Shown here: one piece after another, positions 45,166 through 53,400 of the stretch
How positions within the stretch are numbered: position 1 is the first letter of the stretch
Layout: every line of letters begins with the position of its first letter
NCBI RefSeq assembly: GCF_040719265.1
Contig: NZ_JBFDAH010000008.1
Span: 161,431-225,430 of the forward strand
Origin: Aliikangiella maris
GTDB taxonomy: Bacteria; Pseudomonadota; Gammaproteobacteria; Enterobacterales; Kangiellaceae
Length of the DNA: 64,000 bases
Direction of reading: 5' to 3'
The notes under the pieces: model-generated
What the model saw: only the letters and a program-made list of their open reading frames with translations
Told to the model about the DNA's origin: nothing
Database searches by the model: none
Translations under genes and position numbers: made by a program

Positions 45166-45684
45166 CTAGTGATCTTTTCTGCCGCAACCTGCTGTTGGTG
45201 TTGGCATTGTTTGTCCAGAAGAGCTGCTCTGGGTAACCATGTTATTAGAACGTAGCTTATTCAAACTAGATGTTGCTGATATTGTTTGCTTCCAATCAAA
45301 CTGGGCTCCGCTCTCGGGTGAAATTATCAAAAATGTTGGTAAGCGTGGATCATCTTTATCGGCTTTATTTTGCCAAAGTTGCATTACCATTTCTCCTGCT
45401 TCATCCCCCCATAAGTGGGTATAGGCGGCAGCTAATAATTGTGCGCCAGCCAAACTGCTAACAATCATTCCTGTGTTTTCATATCTACTGCCGCAATCAA
45501 AACTCATATTTACATTTAATGTTGAATAATCGGGTAATAATAACGTTGCCTGCATTGAACTAATGCGTGCTCGGTTTTCTTTTAATGGTTCGAGCGCTAT
45601 AGCCAAGGTACTAAAAAAAGCATTGATACTTAAAAAAAGCAATAAAAATGTATTTTTTGATGTCATTTGGTTTTTTGATATCAC
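45166..45684 (-). CDS. Exported protein of unknown function, kinase operon
   Basis: 172 residues from GTG 45684 (GGAG eight bases upstream); ATG seven codons in is an alternative. Signal peptide to about residue 32 (AIALE). The mature part has two cysteines (FDCGSRYEN and AGCGRK near the C-terminus). It lies between the CI-type regulator (18 bp) and the sensor kinase (28 bp), so it may be a periplasmic accessory of the kinase. No family recognised. Confidence 0.6.
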   Translation of the reverse strand: MISKNQMTSKNTFLLLFLSINAFFSTLAIALEPLKENRARISSMQATLLLPDYSTLNVNMSFDCGSRYENTGMIVSSLAGAQLLAAAYTHLWGDEAGEMVMQLWQNKADKDDPRLPTFLIISPESGAQFDWKQTISATSSLNKLRSNNMVTQSSSSGQTMPTPTAGCGRKDH

Positions 45685-45702
45685 TTTGAAAACTCCAATT
45701 TG

Positions 45703-46155
45703 TTATACCAACCTGAGCGTAGCTTCTGCAATGGCCTTTACTATCATTTCATCCAAATTGTTAGCAAATGCGGCTTCAATTAAGTGAGGGCGTAAAGTTT
45801 TAAAAATGCTAAACTGCCGATCGATTGGTAATTTTTTATTTTCTAAAACTCTTTCCAGTACACCGTCAACCATATTACTCACATGAATCAGTTCGGCTTG
45901 AGTAAACATCGTGTTGGTCAGGTTAGAGCTTTCGCGTTTGGTATTACCTAAAAATATCTCATCTAGTGAAATTTCTTGTTCAATACAAGTGTTCACAATA
46001 GGTATTATAGGCAATGATTGACTTTTTCGCGCAACAGCAACCCCGGAATCTGACATACTCAAGGCGCGAGCTAAAGCTCTGTCACTTTTCTCACCAAGTT
46101 TCTTTTTCAATCTTTGAATGACTTCTTCAAAATCAAGTATGACTGTGTTGTTCAT
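45703..46155 (-). CDS. CI-repressor-type HTH regulator
   Basis: 150 residues from ATG 46155. N-terminal HTH of the Phage_CI_repr type (residues about 8-65: FEEVIQRLKKKLGEKSDRALARALSMSDSGVAVARKSQSLP, then DEIFLG). The C-terminal half is helical and lacks the Ser-Lys protease dyad of LexA/CI. First gene of an operon with an exported protein and a sensor kinase, so it may be a chromosomal regulator rather than a phage repressor. Palindromes in the upstream 727-bp gap are candidate operators. Confidence 0.75.
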   Translation of the reverse strand: MNNTVILDFEEVIQRLKKKLGEKSDRALARALSMSDSGVAVARKSQSLPIIPIVNTCIEQEISLDEIFLGNTKRESSNLTNTMFTQAELIHVSNMVDGVLERVLENKKLPIDRQFSIFKTLRPHLIEAAFANNLDEMIVKAIAEATLRLV

Positions 46156-46882
46156 AAGTATCCAAATCGCCAATTTTTAAATTGATAATTTATTTAATTG
46201 ACTTGACATAAGAGTGATTAGTATTCTAACATTTTTAAAGCAAAAACGATTAAGATTATAATCGAAATGGCAATTCAATTCCGGGATTTTTAGTTTACAC
46301 GAAAATTGAAACGAGTAAATCAATCACTTATGGATACTGACAAAATTCAATGCGCTATTAACCGCATCACACAATGTGTTAGTTATCGATAACAATTGAT
46401 TTTTAAGAACAGCCATTTCAAATTTTATTTGAAAATAAATACGCTTTTAGTAACAACCTTTTTACTCGATAACAATTTTTTGGCTTGTTAATTTCAAAGG
46501 GCAATAAAAAAATTAATCGTTTGACTTTGGTTGAAAAATTTAAAAGCTAATAAAAAACAACGTCATACTAATACATTGAAAAAAAAATATTCTATGACGT
46601 AAAACAATAAAAAACTAGAAAATACCGGGGTGATTTAATTTATAAATATTTCTTATCGAGATAATTAAAAATCAAACTATCCCCCGAAAAAAATAGATCG
46701 CCAGTAAGACATGCGCTGGCAATGGCATCAACAACCCGTGTTGATAGGCAGCTAAATAGCGTTAAGTTATGAAGTGGAAAGATGAGTCAAGTGGTTAAAA
46801 ACTGCATTGCAACATCAGCGCTTATGAAAGTATCACGAATTTAATAAAAATGGCTATCCATTTATCTTAAATAGAGATAAAA
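46156..46882. promoter_or_regulatory. 727-bp regulatory gap with several GATAA-type palindromes
   Basis: No gene is seen. Candidate operators: CGATTA-6-TAATCG (46247-46264), the perfect palindrome GTTATCGATAAC (46382-46393), a half-site TCGATAACAA (46466-46475) and TTATC-GA-GATAA (46653-46664). A TTGACA (46203-46208) with TAACAT 18 bp later could be a plus-strand promoter. Two hairpins lie near 46700-46720 (GCCAG/CTGGC) and 46727-46745 (ATCAACA-ACCCG-TGTTGAT). The layout resembles a repressor control region. Confidence 0.45.
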
Positions 46883-47248
46883 ATGTGCTGGATGCCAGCA
46901 ACAATAATGAAAGCAGTTGAAGTATTGAAGGTGGGTAATGCTTCGTTAATTAAACAATTTAAGCGCAGGGAAAAACAAGTGTCTTTAATCATTGAAAAGA
47001 TTGACTTGCAAGCAATCGGTAATCCACCACAAGTAACATGCGATTTATGCAAAACATCGCACGTACCGATGATTCTCCATTTAACTCCTGCCGAATGGCT
47101 GCATGCAGTCGATTATATTGGATGGCGGCAAGTAGAATTTTGTAGTGTCAAATTTGAACTGTTATGTCCTGATTGTCTTTCAAGCTTAAAAATAAAAGAA
47201 GACTCGACACTCAGTAGCCTTGAAAAATTAGGCAAAATTAAATTTTGA
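46883..47248 (+). CDS. Hypothetical protein with two CxxC motifs
   Basis: 121 residues from ATG 46883; Met9 (46907) is an alternative start. Two CxxC pairs (CDLC and CPDC) about 42 residues apart suggest a zinc ribbon or knuckle. No family recognised. It precedes the GemA-like gene and an intrinsic terminator separates them, as in small phage early regions. Confidence 0.5.
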   Translation: MCWMPATIMKAVEVLKVGNASLIKQFKRREKQVSLIIEKIDLQAIGNPPQVTCDLCKTSHVPMILHLTPAEWLHAVDYIGWRQVEFCSVKFELLCPDCLSSLKIKEDSTLSSLEKLGKIKF

Positions 47249-47274
47249 AGTAGTCATTTTGACATAACTTTTAC

Positions 47275-47298
47275 AGGGCAGGGACCCGCCCTTTTTTT
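47275..47298 (+). terminator. Rho-independent terminator
   Basis: AGGGC (47275-47279) and GCCCT (47288-47292) with an 8-nt loop, followed by seven T (47292-47298). It ends the CxxC gene 27 bp after its stop and lies only 25 bp before the GemA-like start. Confidence 0.75.
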
Positions 47299-47322
47299 AT
47301 TCTGTTGATATAGGTGAACATC

Positions 47323-47784
47323 GTGTATTTATCAAAACATTATTACATCAAGCTGATTGGTATAGGCAAAGAAAAATTGAGTCTCGATAATTTTGCCTAT
47401 ACCCGCTTATTGCAATCGCTAACTGGCAAAACCAACGCTGAACAAATGGACACAACAGAGTTGATGCAAGTTTTAAATAAAATGCAATGGATGGGGTATA
47501 AAATTCAGAAAGAAAAGAAATCCTTGCGCAACAATGGTGCCAGTAAAAAACAACTTAAGCGATTGCGTCAGCTTTGGTTTTTAATGTTTCTGGAAGGTTA
47601 CTTGAATGAAAGTTGTGATAAAAGCCTATTAAGCTGGTCGCAGCGTAAACTAAAAATTTATGACGAATCACTGCAAATTGATCATTTAGCCTGGTTTCCT
47701 GATTGGGTGATTAATGGTTTGATTGATGAATTGGAAAACTGGCACAAAATGCTAAAAATCTATTTTAAAATTCAGGAGCAATGA
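47323..47784 (+). CDS. gemA: GemA-like phage regulatory protein (Mu gp16 / DUF1018)
   Basis: 153 residues from GTG 47323 (AGGTGA at 47312-47317); GTG 47314 is the longer alternative. The segment YYIKLIGIGKEKLSLDNFAY, followed by TRLLQSLTGKTNAEQM and LMQVLNKMQWMGYK, matches the GemA/Gp16 family of Mu-like phages. In Mu this protein affects host gene expression and DNA topology. No transposase, B protein, Mor or structural genes are nearby, so this is a remnant or a domesticated gene. Confidence 0.72.
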   Translation: MYLSKHYYIKLIGIGKEKLSLDNFAYTRLLQSLTGKTNAEQMDTTELMQVLNKMQWMGYKIQKEKKSLRNNGASKKQLKRLRQLWFLMFLEGYLNESCDKSLLSWSQRKLKIYDESLQIDHLAWFPDWVINGLIDELENWHKMLKIYFKIQEQ

Positions 47785-47787
47785 TGC

Positions 47788-48070
47788 ATGAACTACGAAA
47801 CAAAAATGGAAATTTTAATCAATCAAAAGTTTCAACCTATGGATTATTTTATTTTTGCTAAAAAAGTCGATCGGCGCATTGCCGATCTGGAGTTGTGGAT
47901 TAAGTGTCTTAAACTCAAAATTACCGAAGAAGACTTATTTTAAAGCGATTGAAGATGGCAATGCCAAAGAAACCATGATCGCTTTAGATATTGGTGCCGA
48001 AGAATATTTTGCCTTGAAAAGAATCGCCATAAAGAGGCGATTAGATAATGCGAATAATGAGGTGTATTAA
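47788..48070 (+). pseudogene. Small gene after gemA, frame broken near 47931
   Basis: ATG 47788 with AGGAGCA (47774-47780) encodes MNYETKMEILINQKFQPMDY and onward to ITEEDLF, stopping at 47943. In the next frame the coding continues (TYFKAIEDGNAKETMIALDI to NNEVY) to 48070. Removing one G near 47931 joins the two parts into a 93-residue protein. No family is recognised. It overlaps the gemA stop region, so both probably formed one phage-type operon. Confidence 0.5.
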
Positions 48071-48131
48071 AAGCGGCATTAAAAAACGATATTAAAAAGT
48101 CTATTAACAAATTCAGGTATTGGTTAGCAGA

Positions 48132-48503
48132 TTAAGGATCGATCTCTTTTTTAGTTTCATCCTTTTTAGTTTCTATTGATTCATCGATTTCTTGCTTTTC
48201 AGTGGATTCTGTTTTGGGCTTTTTTTCCGATAATGGAAAACGATTAGGAACTTCATACATTTTTTCATGCGGATTATCTTTGGCATTATCCGCTGAATCA
48301 CTGAGCGGTTTAGATGATTTGGCTTGTGACGCTTCAACTTGTGGTTTCGCGGTTTTAGATTTTTCATCATCTTTGTTCATTGTCGTAGACTGATCCGTTG
48401 CTGTTTGGTTAGACGATTGCTGATCGGTTGCAGAATGGCAGGCGGTTAGCAATAAACAAGCTGCAATAGTTAACCATAAAAAATAGTGTTTAAACTGTAT
48501 CAT
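48132..48503 (-). CDS. Small charged lipoprotein, unknown
   Basis: 123 residues. Lipobox LLTAC (Cys about 22). The mature part is almost entirely low complexity, rich in K, E, S, T and D, so probably disordered and periplasmic. No domain. The promoter region contains the heptamer tract at 48582-48637, so its expression could vary with copy number. Confidence 0.6.
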   Translation of the reverse strand: MIQFKHYFLWLTIAACLLLTACHSATDQQSSNQTATDQSTTMNKDDEKSKTAKPQVEASQAKSSKPLSDSADNAKDNPHEKMYEVPNRFPLSEKKPKTESTEKQEIDESIETKKDETKKEIDP

Positions 48504-48581
48504 ACTAAAACTACCTGGATAATTTATAAGCTATAAGTCATAAGTAATTAGTCATAAGTAATCAGTCATAAGTTATATTTG

Positions 48582-48637
48582 CTTAGCACTTAGCACTTAG
48601 CACTTAGCACTTAGCACTTAGCACTTAGCACTTAGCA
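48582..48637. repeat. Heptamer tandem repeat, eight copies of CTTAGCA
   Basis: Eight perfect copies of CTTAGCA fill 48582-48637. Immediately before them (about 48526-48578) a looser repeat built on AGTCATAAGTAAT occurs. The tract lies 79-134 bp upstream of the minus-strand lipoprotein start and 23 bp beyond the rhombotail lipoprotein stop. Confidence 0.92.
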
Positions 48638-48659
48638 CTAAAACTTATCAATTCGCCCT

Positions 48660-49547
48660 TTAACGAGTCTTTCCATGACGACTAAAACAGATAAGGGCAA
48701 TTAAAAACAACACGCCTAACCAGCCAAAACTCCCCGAGCCCTGATAGCCTTTGCTATAACTGACTTCGACCTGCTCTCTATTTTTTACCCGTTCTTCGAA
48801 TTTTTCAAGGCTTTGTTCAAGATTCACGATCATTTGCTCGACAGCTTGTTGAAATGAGGCTTGTCTGTCTTGGCGGGCTTTTTTAACTTGTGCAATCATG
48901 GTGTAATCTTTGGTAATTGACGCTGCGCCTGGTGCTCTAAACAATAACTTTTGAGTCGCCACATCGAATACGGCGGTATCAACAAAGGTTTGGGTATGAC
49001 TGGTTTCGCCGGGAATAAATAGCGCACCAACGACGGTTAAGTAAGCTAAAGACAGTCGATTTTCTTCGCTTACGGTTAAATGGTCATAGGAAACCAGTGC
49101 CATTACATCGATATTATGTAAATTGGCAATTTGATTAATACTGCGAAATCCTTTGCCTTGACGTAAATAAAGCTCGGGAATAATCTCGATTGATTGAATA
49201 TAGGGTTGATCGTTAAAGCGAGCGGTTATTTGAGAGAGCAACGTCAGCTTTTCGGCTTCGGTGAGTGAATATTCAATACTTTTATTAGACTCTGGAATAA
49301 AGGCAATACCCACTTTTAGAGGCAAATTTAAATGGGGGATAGTATCGTTTTGGTGGTTTTGGTAGTTGCCATCGGGATACAGGTAAGCGATTAAATTGCT
49401 GGAAGTTGCATGACGGGTATGTGACAAACAGCCAGATAATAACAGTATTCCCAAAATGGGTAGGCAGTAGCGAAATCGAAAAGCTCGAAATGGATTGGTT
49501 ATTATGGATTGATTACAATTTCGTGAGTTGGTTTTATTAATCATCAC
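48660..49547 (-). CDS. Rhombotail lipoprotein (rhombosortase target)
   Basis: 295 residues. N-terminal lipobox LLSGC (Cys about 40 from the longest start), a globular domain with LNLPLKVGIAFIPE and NIDVMALVSYDHLT, a coiled coil (about 225-255), and a C-terminal GSGSFGWLGVLFLIALICF followed by basic residues. That tail is the GlyGly-CTERM signal recognised by rhombosortase. A protein with both lipobox and this tail fits the rhombotail-lipoprotein family. The rhombosortase gene is not in the window. The start may be a few codons downstream. Confidence 0.82.
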   Translation of the reverse strand: MMINKTNSRNCNQSIITNPFRAFRFRYCLPILGILLLSGCLSHTRHATSSNLIAYLYPDGNYQNHQNDTIPHLNLPLKVGIAFIPESNKSIEYSLTEAEKLTLLSQITARFNDQPYIQSIEIIPELYLRQGKGFRSINQIANLHNIDVMALVSYDHLTVSEENRLSLAYLTVVGALFIPGETSHTQTFVDTAVFDVATQKLLFRAPGAASITKDYTMIAQVKKARQDRQASFQQAVEQMIVNLEQSLEKFEERVKNREQVEVSYSKGYQGSGSFGWLGVLFLIALICFSRHGKTR

Positions 49548-49823
49548 AGTCTCGACCTCGATTAAGGCATGAATTATATTAAGTGGGCCGAGCTTAATTT
49601 AGTTTGTCGACTAGCTATATAAATTACTAAAAAGCGATATTGAGTAGCACCAAAAGTATTATTTATTGAGACTTTTAAACCGAATTGAACTTTTTAATGG
49701 TTAATCTGGGGTATTAAGTATTGGAATCTACTGTTTGGTGCCGACAATAACTAGTACCTTAATGGAATCTTTTAGTACATTTATGGTCCATTTTGAGGTG
49801 ACTCAATTAAGAGATTTTATCGT

Positions 49824-50111
49824 ATGAAAAACAATTGCATAAATATATTTCGTTGTTCTATCGTGTTATCGGTGTTGACCGTTGTTTCTGCTTGTACAAA
49901 AAATGCTTACCAATCGCATATAAAATATCAATCATTAGATGACTGTTATCGTATTAGTGAAATCATTGATAGAAACCGTTGCATAGAGCGAACCAATGAA
50001 AGTTATGAAGCCATGCGCGCCAGACAAGATAAAATTGAGCAACAGGAAAAAGCGCGTAGTGAAATTGATTTAAACCCCAAAAAAGATGAGTCGATTGAAA
50101 CTGAACAATAA
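49824..50111 (+). CDS. Small lipoprotein, unknown
   Basis: 95 residues with a signal peptide ending VSAC (Cys24), so probably a lipoprotein. The mature part has two more cysteines (DDCYRISEIIDRNRC) and a charged coiled-coil-like tail (about 58-90). Divergent from the rhombotail lipoprotein gene, 276 bp apart. No family recognised. Confidence 0.6.
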   Translation: MKNNCINIFRCSIVLSVLTVVSACTKNAYQSHIKYQSLDDCYRISEIIDRNRCIERTNESYEAMRARQDKIEQQEKARSEIDLNPKKDESIETEQ

Positions 50112-50491
50112 ACATTGCAAGACGGTTTATTGTTTATCTTAATTGGCTTCTCTCAAATGGCTTGTTCTGAATAGCCTATACTAAACAGTGTATGTTAAAT
50201 AGAGCGTGTGAAATAATACATGCTGGGTCTTAAATTGCTTAAATTTTGAACGCTATATTGGGGTTTAATATTAGGGTTTAAAATGTAAGCTGTAAATTTA
50301 TGATTTTAAATTGGCGTTTAAAATTAGCGCTTAAATTAAGGCTTTGGGTAAAAAGCCCAAAATATAAAACCTGATAATGAGTAGTGGTGCACCGGATTAA
50401 CTAGAAAGACATACAAAACCACGGTAAATTCTCATAAAATAGCGTCCATACCTCAAAGCCTTTCATTGTAACTACTATCACTGTCATCATT
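50112..50491. other. Intergenic, no gene seen
   Basis: 380 bp, AT-rich with repetitive TTTAAAAT-like stretches. A TTTGGG/CCCAAA hairpin lies around 50342-50363 (GGGTAAAAAGCCC). No coding frame or clear terminator is supported. Confidence 0.45.
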
Positions 50492-52069
50492 ATGGATTTT
50501 ATCTGGATATTGTTTGCATTTGTATTTGGTGCTTTTGCCAAGTTTATCAAGTTGCCACCATTGATTGGATATTTGGTGGCAGGCTTCTTGTTGCACGTTA
50601 TTGATATTGAGGCTGGTGATAATTTAAAGCTGCTCTCTGATTTGGGAATTACTTTAATGCTGTTTACTATAGGTTTAAAGCTCAACCTAGGTGAATTGCT
50701 GCGTAAAGAAGTATGGATTGGTACGCTTTCCAATATGCTGTTATGGATTATTCTGGTTTCTGTCATGTTGGTTGCGCTTGCCAGCTATTTGAGTAGCAGT
50801 GTATGGCAACTGTCACTCAGTCAAACCAGCATAATTGCTTTTGCGTTAAGTTTTAGCAGTACCGTGTGTGTGGTTAAAATTCTGGAAGAATCTGGTGAGC
50901 TTAAGTTAAAGCACAGTAAAATCGCGATTGCTATTTTGGTCATGCAAGATATTGTGGCCGTGGTATTTATGGTGATTGCAACGGGTGCATTACCATCAAT
51001 CTGGGCAATTGGATTATTTGCACTGTTTTTCTTTAAGCCTGCGCTGAATTATTTATTAGATAAAATGGGGCATGGTGAATTGCTGCCATTAATGGGATTT
51101 TTTCTCGCCTTGGGAACTTACGAATTATTTGATCTGGTGGGTATTAAAGGTGATTTAGGCGCTTTGGTTGCCGGTGTGTTGCTAAGTGGTCACGCAAAAG
51201 CGACGGAGCTATATAAATCGTTAATGAGTTTTAAAGATCTGTTTTTGATCGGCTTTTTTCTATCGATTGGTTTTATTGCACTACCCAATATGGAAATGAC
51301 CCTTATTGCCCTATTACTTACTTTAGTAATGCCGATTAAAAGTCTGGTTTACTTCTTTGTGTTTGCTCGCTTGCGACTGAGAGCCAGAACGGCTTATTTG
51401 TCTTCGTTAGTATTATCCAATTACTCCGAGTTTGGACTTATTGTAATTGCCTTATGTATCTCACAAAATATCATTGAAAAAGAATGGTTAGTTATTTTAG
51501 CGATGAGCGTTTCTTTTTCATTTGTTTTAACCAGTGTGTTTTATCGCAACGCTCACCATTTATACACTAAGTACAATGATTTTATTCGTCGCTTTGAAGA
51601 TGAATCACTGCTCAATGAAAAAGCCGTAGTGATTCCTGATAATATTGAAATTCTGGTCATTGGGATGGGACGGGTTGGCCGCGGTACTTATCATTCATTA
51701 ACCGATAACAGTGATGCTAAGGTGTGGGGAATGGATGCCGATTTAGAGCGAGTAAACCTGCTAAAAAGTCAAAACTGCCAAATCTTTTTTGCTGATGGTG
51801 AAGATGCCGATTTTTGGCGCCATATTCCGCTTCAGCACTTAAAATTAATTTTAGTTGCCTTGCCTAATATTCAAGATATTAAAAATATTAATGAGCAATT
51901 AAAAGTGGTTGGTTATCAAGGTAAAGTAGCTGCGGTTGCTCGCTATGATGATCAGATTGAATCACTGCAAGGTTGTCAGCTTGATAAAATTTATAACTTT
52001 TATACGGAAGTTGGTGTGGGGTTTGCCAGAGAAAGTTTGGCATTGCTCAACGATGAAAAAACAATTTAA
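50492..52069 (+). CDS. CPA2-type cation:proton antiporter with TrkA-N domain
   Basis: 525 residues. About 11-12 membrane segments (residues 5-370) of the Kef/NhaA-like CPA2 fold, with LPPLIGYLVAGFLL and LGITLMLFTIGLKL near the start. A cytosolic TrkA-N nucleotide-binding domain (about 388-510) has the Rossmann motif VIGMGRVGRGTYHSL. It probably exchanges K+ or Na+ for H+ in the inner membrane, gated by NAD(H) as in Kef systems. No KefF/KefG-like ancillary gene is adjacent. Confidence 0.85.
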   Translation: MDFIWILFAFVFGAFAKFIKLPPLIGYLVAGFLLHVIDIEAGDNLKLLSDLGITLMLFTIGLKLNLGELLRKEVWIGTLSNMLLWIILVSVMLVALASYLSSSVWQLSLSQTSIIAFALSFSSTVCVVKILEESGELKLKHSKIAIAILVMQDIVAVVFMVIATGALPSIWAIGLFALFFFKPALNYLLDKMGHGELLPLMGFFLALGTYELFDLVGIKGDLGALVAGVLLSGHAKATELYKSLMSFKDLFLIGFFLSIGFIALPNMEMTLIALLLTLVMPIKSLVYFFVFARLRLRARTAYLSSLVLSNYSEFGLIVIALCISQNIIEKEWLVILAMSVSFSFVLTSVFYRNAHHLYTKYNDFIRRFEDESLLNEKAVVIPDNIEILVIGMGRVGRGTYHSLTDNSDAKVWGMDADLERVNLLKSQNCQIFFADGEDADFWRHIPLQHLKLILVALPNIQDIKNINEQLKVVGYQGKVAAVARYDDQIESLQGCQLDKIYNFYTEVGVGFARESLALLNDEKTI

Positions 52070-52108
52070 TTTGGTATTAGCTGATTAATTTATCTGCTAA
52101 TGATTAAA

Positions 52109-52909
52109 TCATTCAACTTGATGATAACGCTGATAATGTCGTTCGAGTAAACCCGATTTTGTCAGTTTATCAAAAGCACTTTCAAGCCGTAAAATGGTAT
52201 GCGGTGCCACTGACATTTTTGAAAAACCAAAATAAATTGGTGCTCGATGAATAATAAGGTCGTTCACTTGAAATAATTGTAAATCGGGATTTTGCTTAAT
52301 TTTATGAACGATAACACCGCGATGTGTTAAAAAGCCACTAATTCGATTGGCTTGTAAAATTTGAATGCTTTGTTTAAGATTTTTAACAACCAATATTTTT
52401 TCTCGAAACTCAGCATTATTTTGAAATAATGTAGTAAAGTTTTCGCCATAATACATACCCAACTCAATGGCCACCGGTTTTGAAAAAATTTTAATATCTT
52501 CGAGTTGATTCACCGGATTTTTATCATTACGCAAAGTGACTAACACAACATCTTCAAAACCTTGCGGCCCTATCATATGAATGTAACTTTCTCTATCGGC
52601 TTGCTTGGATAAGTTGAGCATCATATCGATTTGGCCACTACGCATAAGTTCCAAGGCTCGTTTAAATGGCAGCTCAACATAAATAAGACGGCAGTTCGCT
52701 TGTTTCATTAGCATTTGAGCGGCTTCAATTGATACGCCTGTCCATTGCTTTTGTTGATTAAGCATAAATGTTGGTGGGTAAGGTATTGTTGGAACACGCA
52801 ACCGGATGTGACAAGCAATGCTGGACTGACAATAAACAAGGTAAATGACTAGAGTAACAATGTAGCGAATGCTATTTTTCAAAATTAAATCATGCCTAAA
52901 TTTTTTCAA
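52109..52909 (-). CDS. Periplasmic amino-acid-type solute-binding protein (SBP_bac_3)
   Basis: 266 residues. Signal peptide (about 1-32). The two-lobed binding fold is recognisable: PTFMLNQQKQWTGVSIEAAQMLM, the ELPFKRALELMRSGQIDMML hinge region, and the second lobe from PVAIELGMYYGENF. Stand-alone SBP_bac_3 proteins are common in Alteromonadales-like genomes and need not belong to an ABC transporter; no permease or ATPase is adjacent. Convergent with the antiporter gene. Confidence 0.75.
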   Translation of the reverse strand: MKKFRHDLILKNSIRYIVTLVIYLVYCQSSIACHIRLRVPTIPYPPTFMLNQQKQWTGVSIEAAQMLMKQANCRLIYVELPFKRALELMRSGQIDMMLNLSKQADRESYIHMIGPQGFEDVVLVTLRNDKNPVNQLEDIKIFSKPVAIELGMYYGENFTTLFQNNAEFREKILVVKNLKQSIQILQANRISGFLTHRGVIVHKIKQNPDLQLFQVNDLIIHRAPIYFGFSKMSVAPHTILRLESAFDKLTKSGLLERHYQRYHQVE

Positions 52910-53400
52910 AACTGCTTAATACTCAATGTTATTGTTTAATTACGTCCTTTAATAAACAGATTTTAGTTAAAAGGTAAGTTAAGTATAGACATTTAAATGG
53001 ATATAGCACTGATTGAGATATACACAAAATTTGCGGGTCACATGGCTAATTGGAATAGGTGGCGGTTTTATCGTGTCAACAGAAATGGTAATGGCGACAA
53101 TATTTCATTGAACCAAATAAATCAGTGTGGGCAATGAAATTTGTTTTGGCATAATGACTTTTATTTTTCAATAAGTTAATGATTAATTTGAACTTTATTC
53201 CATTTTAATTTTATGGGTTTATTGAAAAAAGTTTTCTAAAAAAAGATGAATTATAAAAAGAATTATGATTTAATTTTTTGGTTGCGACCCCAACCTTTAT
53301 GTTTGAAATAAAAAAATAATCTTAACACTAAATTTTTTATCTTATTATGAATAACTAAAATCAACCTTTAACGAATTTTTTTCACCTGGAACATGAAAAC
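52910..53400. other. Intergenic region before the cas operon
   Basis: 491 bp carrying the cas promoter region. An inverted repeat ATTTCATTG (53102-53110) / CAATGAAAT (53132-53140) lies about 260 bp before cas1. Closer to cas1 is a small GGTTG/CAACC hairpin near 53279-53294. No gene is supported, although short coding-like fragments around 53030-53110 may be remnants. Confidence 0.45.
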
